Assembly (NCBI RefSeq): GCF_002339505.1
Contig: NZ_DDJO01000009.1
Coordinates: forward strand, 212,416-276,415
Length of the DNA stretch: 64,000 nucleotides
From: Corynebacterium sp. UBA2622
GTDB taxonomy: Bacteria > Actinomycetota > Actinomycetes > Mycobacteriales > Mycobacteriaceae
Direction of reading: 5' to 3'
The notes beneath the pieces are model-generated. The model saw nothing but the letters and a program-made list of their open reading frames with translations, did no database searches and was not told the DNA's origin. Position numbers and translations under genes: made by a program. Below are positions 42,556 to 53,179 of the stretch, one piece after another. Positions within the stretch are counted from its first letter, which is position 1, and each line of letters begins with the position of its first letter.

Positions 42556-45500
42556 ATGAACGATTCCTCCTCCTCCCCTTCCCGCGACGACCTCCTCGAG
42601 CGATTGGACACCGTCCCGCTCTCCGAGGTACGCCGCTTCCGCCGTCGGCTCTCGAAGGCCCGCTCCCCCCAGGCGCTGCAGGCGATCGCGGGTGACATCG
42701 ATGCGGCCGCCCGGGCCGTCGAGAAGCGTGCCTCCGCCGTTCCCGGAATCACCTACCCCGAGCAGCTGCCCGTCTCGGCCCGCCGCGAGGACATCATGGA
42801 GCTGCTCCGCGACCACCAGGTGGTGATCATCGCGGGTGAGACGGGTTCGGGCAAGACCACGCAGATCCCGAAGATGCTGCTCGAGCTCGGGCGGGGCCGA
42901 CGAGGCCTGATCGGCCACACGCAGCCGAGGCGCCTCGCCGCGCGCACCGTGGCCGAGCGCGTCGCGGAGGAGCTGGGCCAGAAGATCGGTGAGACGGTCG
43001 GATACGCCATCCGCTTCGACGACCGTGTCTCCGCCACCACCGCGGTCAAGCTCATGACGGACGGCATCCTGCTCGCCGAGATGCAGCGGGACCGCTACCT
43101 CAACGCCTACGACACGATCATCATCGACGAGGCCCACGAGCGCAGCCTCAACATCGACTTCCTCCTCGGTTACCTCAAGCGCCTCCTGCCGCGCCGCCCG
43201 GACCTGAAGGTGGTGATCACCTCCGCGACGATCGACCCGGAAAGCTTCGCGGAGCACTTCGCCGACGCGGAGGGCAACCCGGCCCCCGTCATCGAGGTGT
43301 CGGGGCGCACCTACCCCGTCGAAATCCGCTACCGCCCCCTGGTGGAGCAGAAGGGCGCGAAGGAGGTCGACGTCGACATGATCGACGGCGTCGTTCTCGC
43401 GTGCGAGGAGCTCATGCGCGAGGGGGACGGGGACATCCTCTGCTTCTTCTCCTCGGAGCGCGATATCCGCGACGCAATGGAGGCCATCGAGAATAAGAGG
43501 TGGCGAGGCGTGGAGGTCACACCGCTTTTCGGCCGCCTCTCCAACGCCGAGCAGCACCGGGTGTTTTCCTCCCACTCCGGGCGGCGCATCGTGCTGGCCA
43601 CAAACATCGCGGAGACGTCCCTGACCGTGCCCGGCGTGCACTATGTGGTGGACACCGGCCTTGCACGCATCTCACGCTATTCCACGCGCACGAAGGTCCA
43701 GCGCCTGCCCATCGAGGAGATCTCGCAGGCCTCGGCGAACCAGCGCTCGGGCCGCTCCGGACGCGTCGCCGACGGCGTGGCCATCCGCCTCTACTCCGAG
43801 GACAACTTCAACGCCCGCCCGGAATTCACCGACCCGGAGATCCTGCGCACCAACCTGGCCAGCGTCATTCTGCAGATGATCTCGCTGCGGCTAGGTGACA
43901 TCGCCGAGTTCCCCTTCATCCAGCCGCCGGACCCGAAGTCCATCCGCGACGGCCTGCTCATCCTCCATGAACTCGGTGCCATTCGCGGTGAGGAGCGCGA
44001 CGGCGCACCCGTGCTCACCGACATCGGCCGTGACATCGCCCGCATCCCGGTCGACCCGAAGATGGCGCGGATGCTCGTCGAGGCCAACCGACTCGGGGTG
44101 CTCGACGATGTCACGGTCATCGTCGCAGGCATGACCATCCAGGATGTCCGCGAGCGCCCGCTCGAGTTCCAGGCGCAGGCCGACCAGGCGCACGCCCGCT
44201 TCAAGGACAAAACCTCCGACTTCCTCTCCGCGCTGAAGCTGTGGGACTACATCACGGACTCACGCGACGAGCTCTCGGGCAACGCGTTCCGCAAGCGGAT
44301 GACCCGGGAGTTCCTCCACTACATGCGCATCCGGGAATGGTACGACCTGGTGCGCCAGCTGCGGGACGTCGAGAAGCACCTCGGCTGGTCTCGCAAGGAG
44401 AACGTCGTGGGCGCGCGCGATGCCGACGCGATCCACAAGTCGCTGCTCACCGGTCTGTTGTCCAACATCGGTGCGCGCGACGGTGAATCCCGTGAATTCC
44501 GCGGTGCCCGCGGCACCCGCTTCCTCGTCTTCCCCGGCTCCTCCCTAGCGAAACGGCCGCCGGAATACATCATGGCCGCGGAGCTCGTGGAAACCTCCCG
44601 CCTCTGGGCCCGCGACGTGGCCCGGATCGAACCGGAGTGGGTGGAGAAGGCCGCCGGCGAGCTGCTCAAACACAGCTACTCCGAACCGGTGTGGTCGCGC
44701 AAGCGTTCCGCCGCGATGGTGCACCAGAAGTCGCTTCTGTACGGCGTGCCGATCGTCCTCGACAGGCTGGTCCCCTACCACCGCGTCGACCCCGAGGCGG
44801 CGCGGTCCATGTTCATCCGCCACGCGCTGATCGAGGGCGACTGGAACCGCCACCACACGTTCATCGAGCACAACGAGGCGCTCCTGGAGCAGGCCTCCGA
44901 GGTCGAGGAGAAGCTGCGCCGCCGCGGTCTCGTCGTCGACGAGGACACATTGTTCGACTTCTACGACGAGCGCCTGCCCTCCAACGTGACCACCGCGCGT
45001 CACTTCGACTCCTGGTGGAAGAAGAAGCGGCACGAAAACCCGGCCTACCTCGATTTCGACCCAGAGAAGCTTGTCGACGACTCCGCGGACGCCTCCGAGG
45101 ACGCCTTCCCCGCCACCTGGCGCAAGGGCAACGTCGACTACGCCCTGCGCTACAAATTCGAGCCGGGCGACCCCTTCGACGGTGTGACCGTCGACGTGCC
45201 CGTGCCCCTGCTCGCGGGCTTCGACTCCGCCGGTTTTGACTGGCTCGTTCCGGGGCTGCGTGAGGAGCTGGTCACGGAGCTGATCCGCACGCTGCCCAAG
45301 GCTCTGCGCCGGACGGTGGTTCCCGCCCCCGACTTCGCGCAGCGGGCCATGCCGAAGCTGCTCCCCTACGGCTCCCCGCTCGTCGAGCAGCTGGCGGAGG
45401 TTTTGCGCTCGCTCGGCGGGGCGGGCATCGATGCCACGGACTTCCGGCCCGCAGCGCTGCCGCCCCACCTGCGGGTCACCTACGCCGCGATCGACAAGCG

Positions 45501-46458
45501 CGGCGACACCATCGATCACGACAAGGACCTCGGTGCGCTCAAGCAACGCCGGGCGGGACAGATCCGCTCTTCGGTCTCCAAGGCGAGCAGGCACTCCGAA
45601 TCAGAGGCGGTGCAGAAATGGACGGGGGACAGCCTGGGGGCGGTGCCCGAGACGGTGACCACGACAATTGACGGCAACACCGTCGAGGCCTACCCCGCCC
45701 TCGAAGCCACCGCCGAAGGGGTGAAGGTGACCGTCCACCCGACCAGGGCGGCCGCGGATGTCTCCATGATCACCGCGACCCTCACGCTGCTGCTGCGCGA
45801 GATTTCCGTGTCCGCCCAGCAGATGACGAAGGGCCTGCCCCTGCGCCACAAGGTGGCGGTGGACCACTACCCGCACGGCGGGGCCGCGGGCCTCGTCGAC
45901 GATGCCCGCGTGGCCGCCGTGCGCGACCTCATGCTCGCGCACGGCGGGCCGGTGCGCGATCCCGCCGAATTCGACAGGCTCGCCGCGGCCGTCAAACCGG
46001 AGGTACCCGGTGCCGTCCGCCGGATTGTGGTGGGCATCGCACCGGCCCTCGTCGAGTATGCGGCCATGTCGGAGGAACTGCGCAAATGGGAAGGTCCCGC
46101 CATCGACGACATGCGGGCGCAGCTGGAGTTCTACCTGCCCAGGCACGCCATCACCGTCCACGGAATGGAGCGGTTGCAGCACCTACCGCGCTACATCGAG
46201 GCGATGCGCATCCGACTTGCCGACATGTCCCTGGATCCTGAACGGGACGCAGACCGGCAGGGGGTCGTGGACTCCGCCAAGGCGTCGCTGAGGGCGAAGG
46301 TGTCCCGGCTGCCCGCCGGGCGGGAGAAGACTCCCGCCTACAAGGAAATCCTGTGGCGCATCGAGGAGCTGCGGGTCAGCCTGTTCGCCCAGCGCCTCGG
46401 GACAGCGAAACCGGTCAGTCAGCGCCGGGTGGAAAAGATGATAGAGAAGCTGGCGTAG
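42556..46458 (+). CDS. hrpA: ATP-dependent RNA helicase HrpA
   Basis: A 1300-residue DEAH-box helicase of full family length. Walker A AGETGSGKTTQIPK, motif II IIDEAHERSLNIDF, SATIDPESF, and motif VI QRSGRSGRVADG are in the N-terminal 450 residues, followed by the HA2/winged-helix region and the long HrpA C-terminal (DUF3418) domain. Related enzymes rescue stalled ribosomes. It starts 16 bases after the oxyR stop and converges with nrdR. Confidence 0.95.
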   Translation: MNDSSSSPSRDDLLERLDTVPLSEVRRFRRRLSKARSPQALQAIAGDIDAAARAVEKRASAVPGITYPEQLPVSARREDIMELLRDHQVVIIAGETGSGKTTQIPKMLLELGRGRRGLIGHTQPRRLAARTVAERVAEELGQKIGETVGYAIRFDDRVSATTAVKLMTDGILLAEMQRDRYLNAYDTIIIDEAHERSLNIDFLLGYLKRLLPRRPDLKVVITSATIDPESFAEHFADAEGNPAPVIEVSGRTYPVEIRYRPLVEQKGAKEVDVDMIDGVVLACEELMREGDGDILCFFSSERDIRDAMEAIENKRWRGVEVTPLFGRLSNAEQHRVFSSHSGRRIVLATNIAETSLTVPGVHYVVDTGLARISRYSTRTKVQRLPIEEISQASANQRSGRSGRVADGVAIRLYSEDNFNARPEFTDPEILRTNLASVILQMISLRLGDIAEFPFIQPPDPKSIRDGLLILHELGAIRGEERDGAPVLTDIGRDIARIPVDPKMARMLVEANRLGVLDDVTVIVAGMTIQDVRERPLEFQAQADQAHARFKDKTSDFLSALKLWDYITDSRDELSGNAFRKRMTREFLHYMRIREWYDLVRQLRDVEKHLGWSRKENVVGARDADAIHKSLLTGLLSNIGARDGESREFRGARGTRFLVFPGSSLAKRPPEYIMAAELVETSRLWARDVARIEPEWVEKAAGELLKHSYSEPVWSRKRSAAMVHQKSLLYGVPIVLDRLVPYHRVDPEAARSMFIRHALIEGDWNRHHTFIEHNEALLEQASEVEEKLRRRGLVVDEDTLFDFYDERLPSNVTTARHFDSWWKKKRHENPAYLDFDPEKLVDDSADASEDAFPATWRKGNVDYALRYKFEPGDPFDGVTVDVPVPLLAGFDSAGFDWLVPGLREELVTELIRTLPKALRRTVVPAPDFAQRAMPKLLPYGSPLVEQLAEVLRSLGGAGIDATDFRPAALPPHLRVTYAAIDKRGDTIDHDKDLGALKQRRAGQIRSSVSKASRHSESEAVQKWTGDSLGAVPETVTTTIDGNTVEAYPALEATAEGVKVTVHPTRAAADVSMITATLTLLLREISVSAQQMTKGLPLRHKVAVDHYPHGGAAGLVDDARVAAVRDLMLAHGGPVRDPAEFDRLAAAVKPEVPGAVRRIVVGIAPALVEYAAMSEELRKWEGPAIDDMRAQLEFYLPRHAITVHGMERLQHLPRYIEAMRIRLADMSLDPERDADRQGVVDSAKASLRAKVSRLPAGREKTPAYKEILWRIEELRVSLFAQRLGTAKPVSQRRVEKMIEKLA

Positions 46459-46478
46459 GGGCCCGGCCATGACGCCGC

Positions 46479-46937
46479 CTAGAAGTCCTCCCGGTCCCGG
46501 CGGCGCATGAGGCGGATCTCCGACTCGAAGTCGGCTGCCGACTCGAAGGATTTGTAGACGGACGCGAAGCGCAGGTAGGCGACCTCATCGAGTGCTCGCA
46601 GTGGCTCGAGGACGGCCAGGCCGATGTCGTTGGCGTTGACCTGGGAGCTTCCGTGGCTGCGCACCGTCTCCTCCACCTGCTGGGCGAGCCGCTTCAGCGC
46701 GTCGTCGGACACATCGCGGCCCTGGCATGCGCGTCGGACGCCCACTATGAGCTTGTCGCGGTCGAAGGGTTCGCTGACTCCGTTGCGCTTGACGACGGTG
46801 AGAATCGCCTTCTCCACGGTGGTGAACCGCCCCCCGCATTCGCTGCACTCCCGCCGTCGCCGGATGGCGGAGCCGCCCTCCACGACACGGGAATCGGTGA
46901 CGCGCGAGTGCTCGTTGTGGCAGAAGGGGCAGTACAC
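46479..46937 (-). CDS. nrdR: Transcriptional repressor NrdR
   Basis: A 152-residue repressor of ribonucleotide reductase genes. A four-Cys zinc ribbon (CPFC ... CSEC) binds NrdR boxes and is followed by the ATP-cone domain (from about 46) with VVKRNGVSEPFDRDKL, which senses ATP/dATP. GTG at 46937 with AGGGAGG upstream gives the usual family start (VYCPFC). The frame is open further upstream but without homology. Confidence 0.95.
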   Translation of the reverse strand: MYCPFCHNEHSRVTDSRVVEGGSAIRRRRECSECGGRFTTVEKAILTVVKRNGVSEPFDRDKLIVGVRRACQGRDVSDDALKRLAQQVEETVRSHGSSQVNANDIGLAVLEPLRALDEVAYLRFASVYKSFESAADFESEIRLMRRRDREDF

Positions 46938-47022
46938 GGGGCTCTTCCTCCCTGGGTGGGCGGGTGCTTCGGGCAATCCAGCAGTGTACTCCCGTCCGTC
47001 CGGGGTGCGCCGCCCCCGACAG

Positions 47023-47397
47023 TTACCCCACCTGCGCGGTCACGACCTCCCGGGTCACGTCGCCCTGGTGTTGTGCCCCGGTGCCCCCCGCGGAATACAC
47101 GCCGCCGACGGCGGAGCCGATCAGCAGAGCCAGGCCCAGCGCCGCCCCCATCATCAGGCTCGCGCGGGTTTCGTGGCGGGCCTCCCGCGGATCCGATAGG
47201 GCCGCTCGGGGCGAATCTGGGGATATGTTCGAACGCGCCCGCGTACGCTCGGCGGCACCCAGGCTCCGCACCACCCCGCTTCCGCAGGTATGCAGGGAAC
47301 GGGCCGGAAGATCCCACACCACGGCGGGTGCAACGGCGGGGGACGGAAGCGCACGGGAGACGCTGGCGGGGACGTTGTTGCGGGTGACGATGGTCAT
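47023..47397 (-). CDS. divS: DivS-like SOS cell-division suppressor, small membrane protein
   Basis: A 124-residue protein with one transmembrane segment near the C-terminus (MMGAALGLALLIGSAVGGVYSA) and a short outer tail. It is divergent from lexA with LexA-type boxes between, which is exactly the place of divS in Corynebacterium glutamicum, where it stops division after DNA damage. AAAGGAGC lies before the ATG. No LysM domain is seen. The name rests on position and topology; the sequence itself is poorly conserved. Confidence 0.6.
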   Translation of the reverse strand: MTIVTRNNVPASVSRALPSPAVAPAVVWDLPARSLHTCGSGVVRSLGAAERTRARSNISPDSPRAALSDPREARHETRASLMMGAALGLALLIGSAVGGVYSAGGTGAQHQGDVTREVVTAQVG

Positions 47398-47459
47398 GGC
47401 AAGCTCCTTTTGTTGATGGCCGAAGTCTAGTTTTGGGGCCCGACGGGCCGGACCCCCGT

Positions 47460-47556
47460 TCGACCGGGTGTTCGATTTTCGTTTGTGTGTTCGATTTATA
47501 GCAGGCCTTCACACGCTTGTCCAGAGAGCGCGCGGAAATCTCGAACATGCTTGCCA
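47460..47556. promoter_or_regulatory. LexA (SOS) boxes between divS-like gene and lexA
   Basis: Two sites resemble the actinobacterial LexA box TCGAAC-N4-GTTCGA: TCGACCGGGTGTTCGA (47460-47475) and TCGTTTGTGTGTTCGA (47479-47494). A half site, TCGAACATG, is at 47541-47549. The first two would control the divergent divS-like gene and the last may serve lexA itself. Confidence 0.65.
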
Positions 47557-47676
47557 GTTCTGATACTGTGAGGGGTGAATCCGCTATCGTGCGGCGGTTG
47601 CCCCCGCACGGCGCGCGGGGGTACACCCCGCCCCGGCACCGCCGGTTTTCGATCGAAAGAGGAACCAGGAGAAAAG

Positions 47677-48366
47677 ATGGCCCGCAAGAAGGAAGACCCC
47701 GGCACACTGGACGTGAGCGTGCTGTCGGACCGGCAGAGGCGCATCCTCGAGGTGATCAGGGATGCCGTCGTCCTGCGCGGCTACCCGCCGAGCATCCGGG
47801 AAATCGGCGACGCGGCGGGGTTGCAGTCCACTTCCTCCGTCGCCTACCAGCTCAAGGAGTTGGAGAAGAAGGGTTTCCTGCGCCGCGACCCGAACAAGCC
47901 CCGCGCCGTCGACCTGCGCCACCTTCCCGAGGCAGCGAAGTCCCCCGCCCGGAAGGCCCCGGAGCCCGCGGACACCCCCGAGGACGCCTCCCCCGCGCGC
48001 TTCGTGCCCGTGGTCGGTGAGATTGCCGCCGGGTCCCCGATTCTCGCCGAGCAGAACGTCGAAAGCTACCTGCCGCTCCCCGAGCAACTTCTCGGCGACG
48101 GGGAGCTGTTCATGCTCCGCGTCGTGGGTGAGTCCATGCGCGACGCCGGCATCCTCGACGGGGACTGGGTCGTCCTGCGCTCCCAGCCCGTCGCGGAGGA
48201 GGGGCAGTTCGTCGCCGCGCTCTTGGACGGCGAGGCGACGGTCAAGGAGTTCCACCGCGACAGCACGGGGGTATGGCTCCTTCCGCACAACGATTCCTTC
48301 TCCCCCATCAAGGGCGACGACGCCCAGATCATGGGGCGGGTCATCTCCGTCTTCCGCACCCTGTAA
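47677..48366 (+). CDS. lexA: SOS repressor LexA
   Basis: A 229-residue LexA. The N-terminal winged helix (LSDRQRRILEVIRDAV, SIREIGDAAGLQS) binds SOS boxes; the self-cleavage site Ala-Gly is in GEIAAGSP, and the Ser-Lys dyad in GESMRDAG and EATVKEF. GGAGAAAAG precedes the ATG at 47677. The open frame reaches back to 47575, but a start there would add about 34 unrelated residues. Confidence 0.96.
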   Translation: MARKKEDPGTLDVSVLSDRQRRILEVIRDAVVLRGYPPSIREIGDAAGLQSTSSVAYQLKELEKKGFLRRDPNKPRAVDLRHLPEAAKSPARKAPEPADTPEDASPARFVPVVGEIAAGSPILAEQNVESYLPLPEQLLGDGELFMLRVVGESMRDAGILDGDWVVLRSQPVAEEGQFVAALLDGEATVKEFHRDSTGVWLLPHNDSFSPIKGDDAQIMGRVISVFRTL

Positions 48367-48483
48367 CCCCCGGGCGGGGGGAAGGGGGTTAGCGCGGGGC
48401 GGGTGCTTTATCCCCGGTCTGAAACAATGGTTCGGGTGTGGCCGTTCGGCCACGGTCGGCGGTTCATCCCTGGAGGTTCGTGC

Positions 48484-49269
48484 ATGTACGCGGAAGAGAG
48501 AAGGCGCCAGATCGCGTCCCTCACCGCAGTCGAGGGCCGGGTAAGCGTCACCGAGCTCGCGTCGCGTTTCGAGGTCACCGCCGAAACAATCCGGCGTGAC
48601 CTGGCCGTGCTCAACGAGGAGGGAATCGTCCACCGCATACACGGTGGCGCTGTGGCGAGCCAGGCGTTCCTCACCGCGGAGATGCCTCTCGACGCCCGCT
48701 ACCGCGCCGCGGCCGGGGCGAAGAACGCCATTGCGGAGGCCGCCCTGGCCTACCTGCCGGCGGAAGGCGGCGACGGGATCTTCCTCGACTCTGGAACCAC
48801 CGTGAGCATGCTCGCCGCGATGCTCACCTCCCTACCCGTCGCCCAGACGTGGCCCATCGTGACCCGGTCGTTGCCCATCGCCCTCGAGCTCTCCGACGCC
48901 GGGTTCGGCAACGTCCAACTGCTGGGGGGCGCTGTCCGGGCCCTCTCCCAGGCGGTTGTGGGGGACATCCCGCTGCGGACGCTGGCGCTCATGACCGCGG
49001 ACGTGGCGTTCATCGGCACCAATGCCCTGACCGTCGACCACGGCCTCTCCACGGCCGATGCCCAGGAGGCCGCGGTCAAGGCCGCAATGGTCACCAACGC
49101 GAGGAAGGTGGTCGTGCTGTGCGACTCCTCCAAGCTGGGCACCGACTACCTGGCGAGCTTCGCCACCCTCGACGACATCGACGTGCTCATCACCGACGCG
49201 GACGCGCCGCCGGCGATACTCAGGGAGTTCGAGAACCACGGTGCGGAGGTTGTGGCGGTGAGCAGCTAG
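48484..49269 (+). CDS. sugR: DeoR-type sugar-metabolism regulator, SugR-like
   Basis: A 261-residue DeoR/GlpR-family repressor. N-terminal HTH RVSVTELASRFEVTAETIRRDL, then the sugar-phosphate-binding DeoRC domain with FLDSGTTVSML. The gene follows lexA as sugR does in Corynebacterium glutamicum, where SugR represses PTS genes. CTGGAGG lies before the ATG. In that species, as I recall, ptsI, fruK, ptsF and ptsH come next; here a permease gene follows immediately, so its targets must lie elsewhere. The name is from synteny and family. Confidence 0.75.
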   Translation: MYAEERRRQIASLTAVEGRVSVTELASRFEVTAETIRRDLAVLNEEGIVHRIHGGAVASQAFLTAEMPLDARYRAAAGAKNAIAEAALAYLPAEGGDGIFLDSGTTVSMLAAMLTSLPVAQTWPIVTRSLPIALELSDAGFGNVQLLGGAVRALSQAVVGDIPLRTLALMTADVAFIGTNALTVDHGLSTADAQEAAVKAAMVTNARKVVVLCDSSKLGTDYLASFATLDDIDVLITDADAPPAILREFENHGAEVVAVSS

Positions 49270-49276
49270 GGCGTCG

Positions 49277-50584
49277 TCAAGCGCGCGTGCTTCCCCGCTG
49301 CCCGAAACCGTCGTAGCTGCCCTCACCGCTCGTGCGGAAGGCCCACCTCATCAACGGGTAGATCACGATGATGCCGACGGAGCCCACGGCGATACCCTCG
49401 AGCGCGACCCCGCCGAACGTGAGCGAGAGGTTGCCGATGCCCGCGACGAGAGCGACGGCCGCCGCGCTGAGGTTGGCGGGGTTGGTGAAGTCGACGCGGT
49501 TGTCCTGCCAGATGCGCACGCCCAGCATGCCGATGAGGCCGTAGAGCACCAGGCAGGCGCCGCCGAGCACGCCCACCGGGATGGTGAAGATCACCGCGCC
49601 GAACTTCGGCACAAAGGCGAGGCAGACGGCGAACAGCGCGGCAACCCAGTACGCCGCCGTGGAGTAGACCCTGGTGGCGGCCATGACGCCTACGTTCTCG
49701 GCGTAGGTGGTGGTGCCCGAGCCGCCGAAGGCACCGGCGAGGGTCGTGGCAATTCCGTCTCCGATCAGAGCTCGTCCCTGGTATCCGTCAAGGTCCTCGC
49801 CCGTCATCTCGCCGACCGCCTTGACGTGTCCGACGTTTTCCGCGATGAGGACCACCAGGACCGGCAGCGTCACGAGGATGGCGGAGACATTGAACTGCGG
49901 GGAGTGGAAGGGCGGCAGGCCCACCCACGGGGCGGCCGCAATCTGGTCCATCGCTCCCTCCGCGAGGCCGCCCGTGGCTGCGGCGGTGACCCATCCGGCC
50001 AGCACGCCGATAAGGATACTCAGGCGCGATGCCATGCCCCGGACCGCGACGGTCAGGACGAGAATGGTCGCCAGGGTGACCGCGGCGATGAGGGGCTGCG
50101 CCTCGAAATTCTTCACAGCGGTGGGCGCGAGGTTGAAACCGATGAGCGCGACGATGGCTCCGGTGACCACGGGGGGCATGACGGCATCGATGACCCTCCT
50201 GCCCGCCGCGTTGACGAGGAACCCGACGGCGATGAGTGCGAGACCGGTGATGAACACCCCGCCCAGCTGCACGCCGATGCCGGAGCCTCGGGCGGCGGTT
50301 AGCGGGGCGATGAACGCGAAAGAGGAGCCCAGGTAGGAAGGTAGCCTGTTGCGCGTCAGGAGGAGGAAGATGATCGTCCCCACACCCGAGAATAGGAGAG
50401 TCGTGTTCACCGGCATACCTGTAAGGGTCGGCACCAGCAGCGTCGCGCCGAACATGGCGACGACGTGCTGCATCCCGATGCCGATCGTGCGGGGCCAGCT
50501 CAGGCGCTCGCCGGGGCCGACAACGGCCCCCGGGCTCACGCGGCGGCCGTTTCCGTGCAGGGTCCACCCGAATGTTGTGCTCAC
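49277..50584 (-). CDS. uraA: Uracil/xanthine permease, NCS2 family
   Basis: A 435-residue membrane carrier with about 12-14 hydrophobic segments. The NCS2 signature stretches VVGPGERLSWPRTIGIGMQH, IAENVGHVKAVGEMTG (substrate-site Glu) and FGGSGTTTYAENVGVMA are present, and GTG opens the frame. It faces sugR with only seven bases between the stops. Uracil uptake by proton symport is the likely role; xanthine cannot be excluded. Confidence 0.85.
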   Translation of the reverse strand: MSTTFGWTLHGNGRRVSPGAVVGPGERLSWPRTIGIGMQHVVAMFGATLLVPTLTGMPVNTTLLFSGVGTIIFLLLTRNRLPSYLGSSFAFIAPLTAARGSGIGVQLGGVFITGLALIAVGFLVNAAGRRVIDAVMPPVVTGAIVALIGFNLAPTAVKNFEAQPLIAAVTLATILVLTVAVRGMASRLSILIGVLAGWVTAAATGGLAEGAMDQIAAAPWVGLPPFHSPQFNVSAILVTLPVLVVLIAENVGHVKAVGEMTGEDLDGYQGRALIGDGIATTLAGAFGGSGTTTYAENVGVMAATRVYSTAAYWVAALFAVCLAFVPKFGAVIFTIPVGVLGGACLVLYGLIGMLGVRIWQDNRVDFTNPANLSAAAVALVAGIGNLSLTFGGVALEGIAVGSVGIIVIYPLMRWAFRTSGEGSYDGFGQRGSTRA

Positions 50585-50656
50585 GGGAGACGATTATCGC
50601 GGCCCGCAAGGCGGCAGGGGTAATCGGGGCCCCGTGGCGCCCCGCGGGGCGGGAAG

Positions 50657-52207
<1,551 letters not shown>

Positions 52208-52270
52208 TGAATCCTTAGTGTACGAGAATCTGCGGGGGTCGTGCCGCGCCCACGTCCGGGCCGGCACCGT

Positions 52271-52324
52271 GGGGCGTCGTCAAGCGTGCGCTTTTCCCTT
52301 CGGCACAACGCTTTTCGACGCCCC
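52271..52324. repeat. Long imperfect inverted repeat upstream of hflX
   Basis: GGGGCGTCG and CGACGCCCC with inner AAGCGT/ACGCTT (two mismatches in between) enclose about 20 bases. It lies in the divergent spacer between hflX and the gene at 52382. It may be a terminator-like leader structure or a protein site; no T-run follows. Confidence 0.45.
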
Positions 52325-52367
52325 CTTCTTCCCGCCACGGGGATTCAACACCCCGCGGGTCCGGGAC

Positions 52368-52373
52368 TATGAT
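52368..52373 (+). promoter_or_regulatory. -10 box, leaderless start of 52382 gene
   Basis: TATGAT eight bases before the ATG at 52382, no ribosome site; transcription would start at the ATG. Confidence 0.5.
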
Positions 52374-52381
52374 GCGAAAGC

Positions 52382-53131
52382 ATGAACGATACAGTCAGCA
52401 CGGACCTGTCCAGCATCGGCCTGGGCTTCGACAGGTGGCAGGACGCGGTCGAGGCGGCCATCGCGACGAACCGCCTCGGGGTTACGGGAGAGGTCCGCGG
52501 CGGGCAGCTGATCCAGTACGCGGATCCCTCCGGTGCGCAACTGAACATCCTCGCCGTCGAGCCCTTCGCCACCTTCGCCGGGTTCGACGCGATGACGCGG
52601 ACCTACGCGCATGTCACGATGCTCAACGACGTCGTCGCGCTGGCCGATATCGTCGACCCCCACGGCAACACCATCGCCACCGTCACGGTCAACCTCGCGC
52701 AGGGCCCGCTCATCGCGGACGAGCCGACCCTGCAGTGGCAGGAGCTGGGGGTGACCGCCCTGGCTCTGGATGTCACGCGCTACGACAGCGTCGAGGATTT
52801 CCACGCCCACTCCCCCGCCATCCTCGGCGAGGTCCGCTCCGCCGGTGCCGAGGCCGTCAACTCCGGTGTCGCCGCGGCCCCCGACGCGGGCGCCGAGTTC
52901 TCCGCCCGCGTTCTCGAGGCCGAGTACCGCACGAGCGAGCTGACCGGCCAGAGGTTCATCCACGTGTCCGTCGACGGGGCTATCCCCTTCGAGGTGTGCC
53001 TGCCCGACGGTGATCTGCCGGAACGCAACTCCGTCATCGCCGGCACGGCGGTGATGGCCGGATCCATCCCCGCCCCGCAGGGCGGCGGCTGCGGAGGCTG
53101 CGGTGACTCCTGCGGTTGCGGTGGGCACTAA
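52382..53131 (+). CDS. Conserved hypothetical protein with Cys/Gly-rich tail
   Basis: A 249-residue soluble protein without recognised domain; a mixed beta-rich body (TVTVNLAQGPLIADEP, VTALALDVTRYDSVEDF) is followed by a C-terminal tail with four Cys and a final His among glycines (GGGCGGCGDSCGCGGH). Such tails often hold a metal. The gene is divergent from hflX and 48 bases before a small membrane-protein gene, the order known in corynebacteria. Function unknown. Confidence 0.7.
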   Translation: MNDTVSTDLSSIGLGFDRWQDAVEAAIATNRLGVTGEVRGGQLIQYADPSGAQLNILAVEPFATFAGFDAMTRTYAHVTMLNDVVALADIVDPHGNTIATVTVNLAQGPLIADEPTLQWQELGVTALALDVTRYDSVEDFHAHSPAILGEVRSAGAEAVNSGVAAAPDAGAEFSARVLEAEYRTSELTGQRFIHVSVDGAIPFEVCLPDGDLPERNSVIAGTAVMAGSIPAPQGGGCGGCGDSCGCGGH

Positions 53132-53179
53132 CGCCCCGCGCGGCGCGGCGGCGCCCCTGACGTTCAGCGGGAGGCGGCC

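Noticed and set aside
47575..47676. Earlier GTG start for lexA
   Set aside because: Adds residues without LexA homology and has no ribosome site, while the ATG at 47677 has a good one.
48365..48390. Hairpin after lexA as terminator
   Set aside because: Only seven base pairs with a G-rich loop and no T-run; too weak to call.
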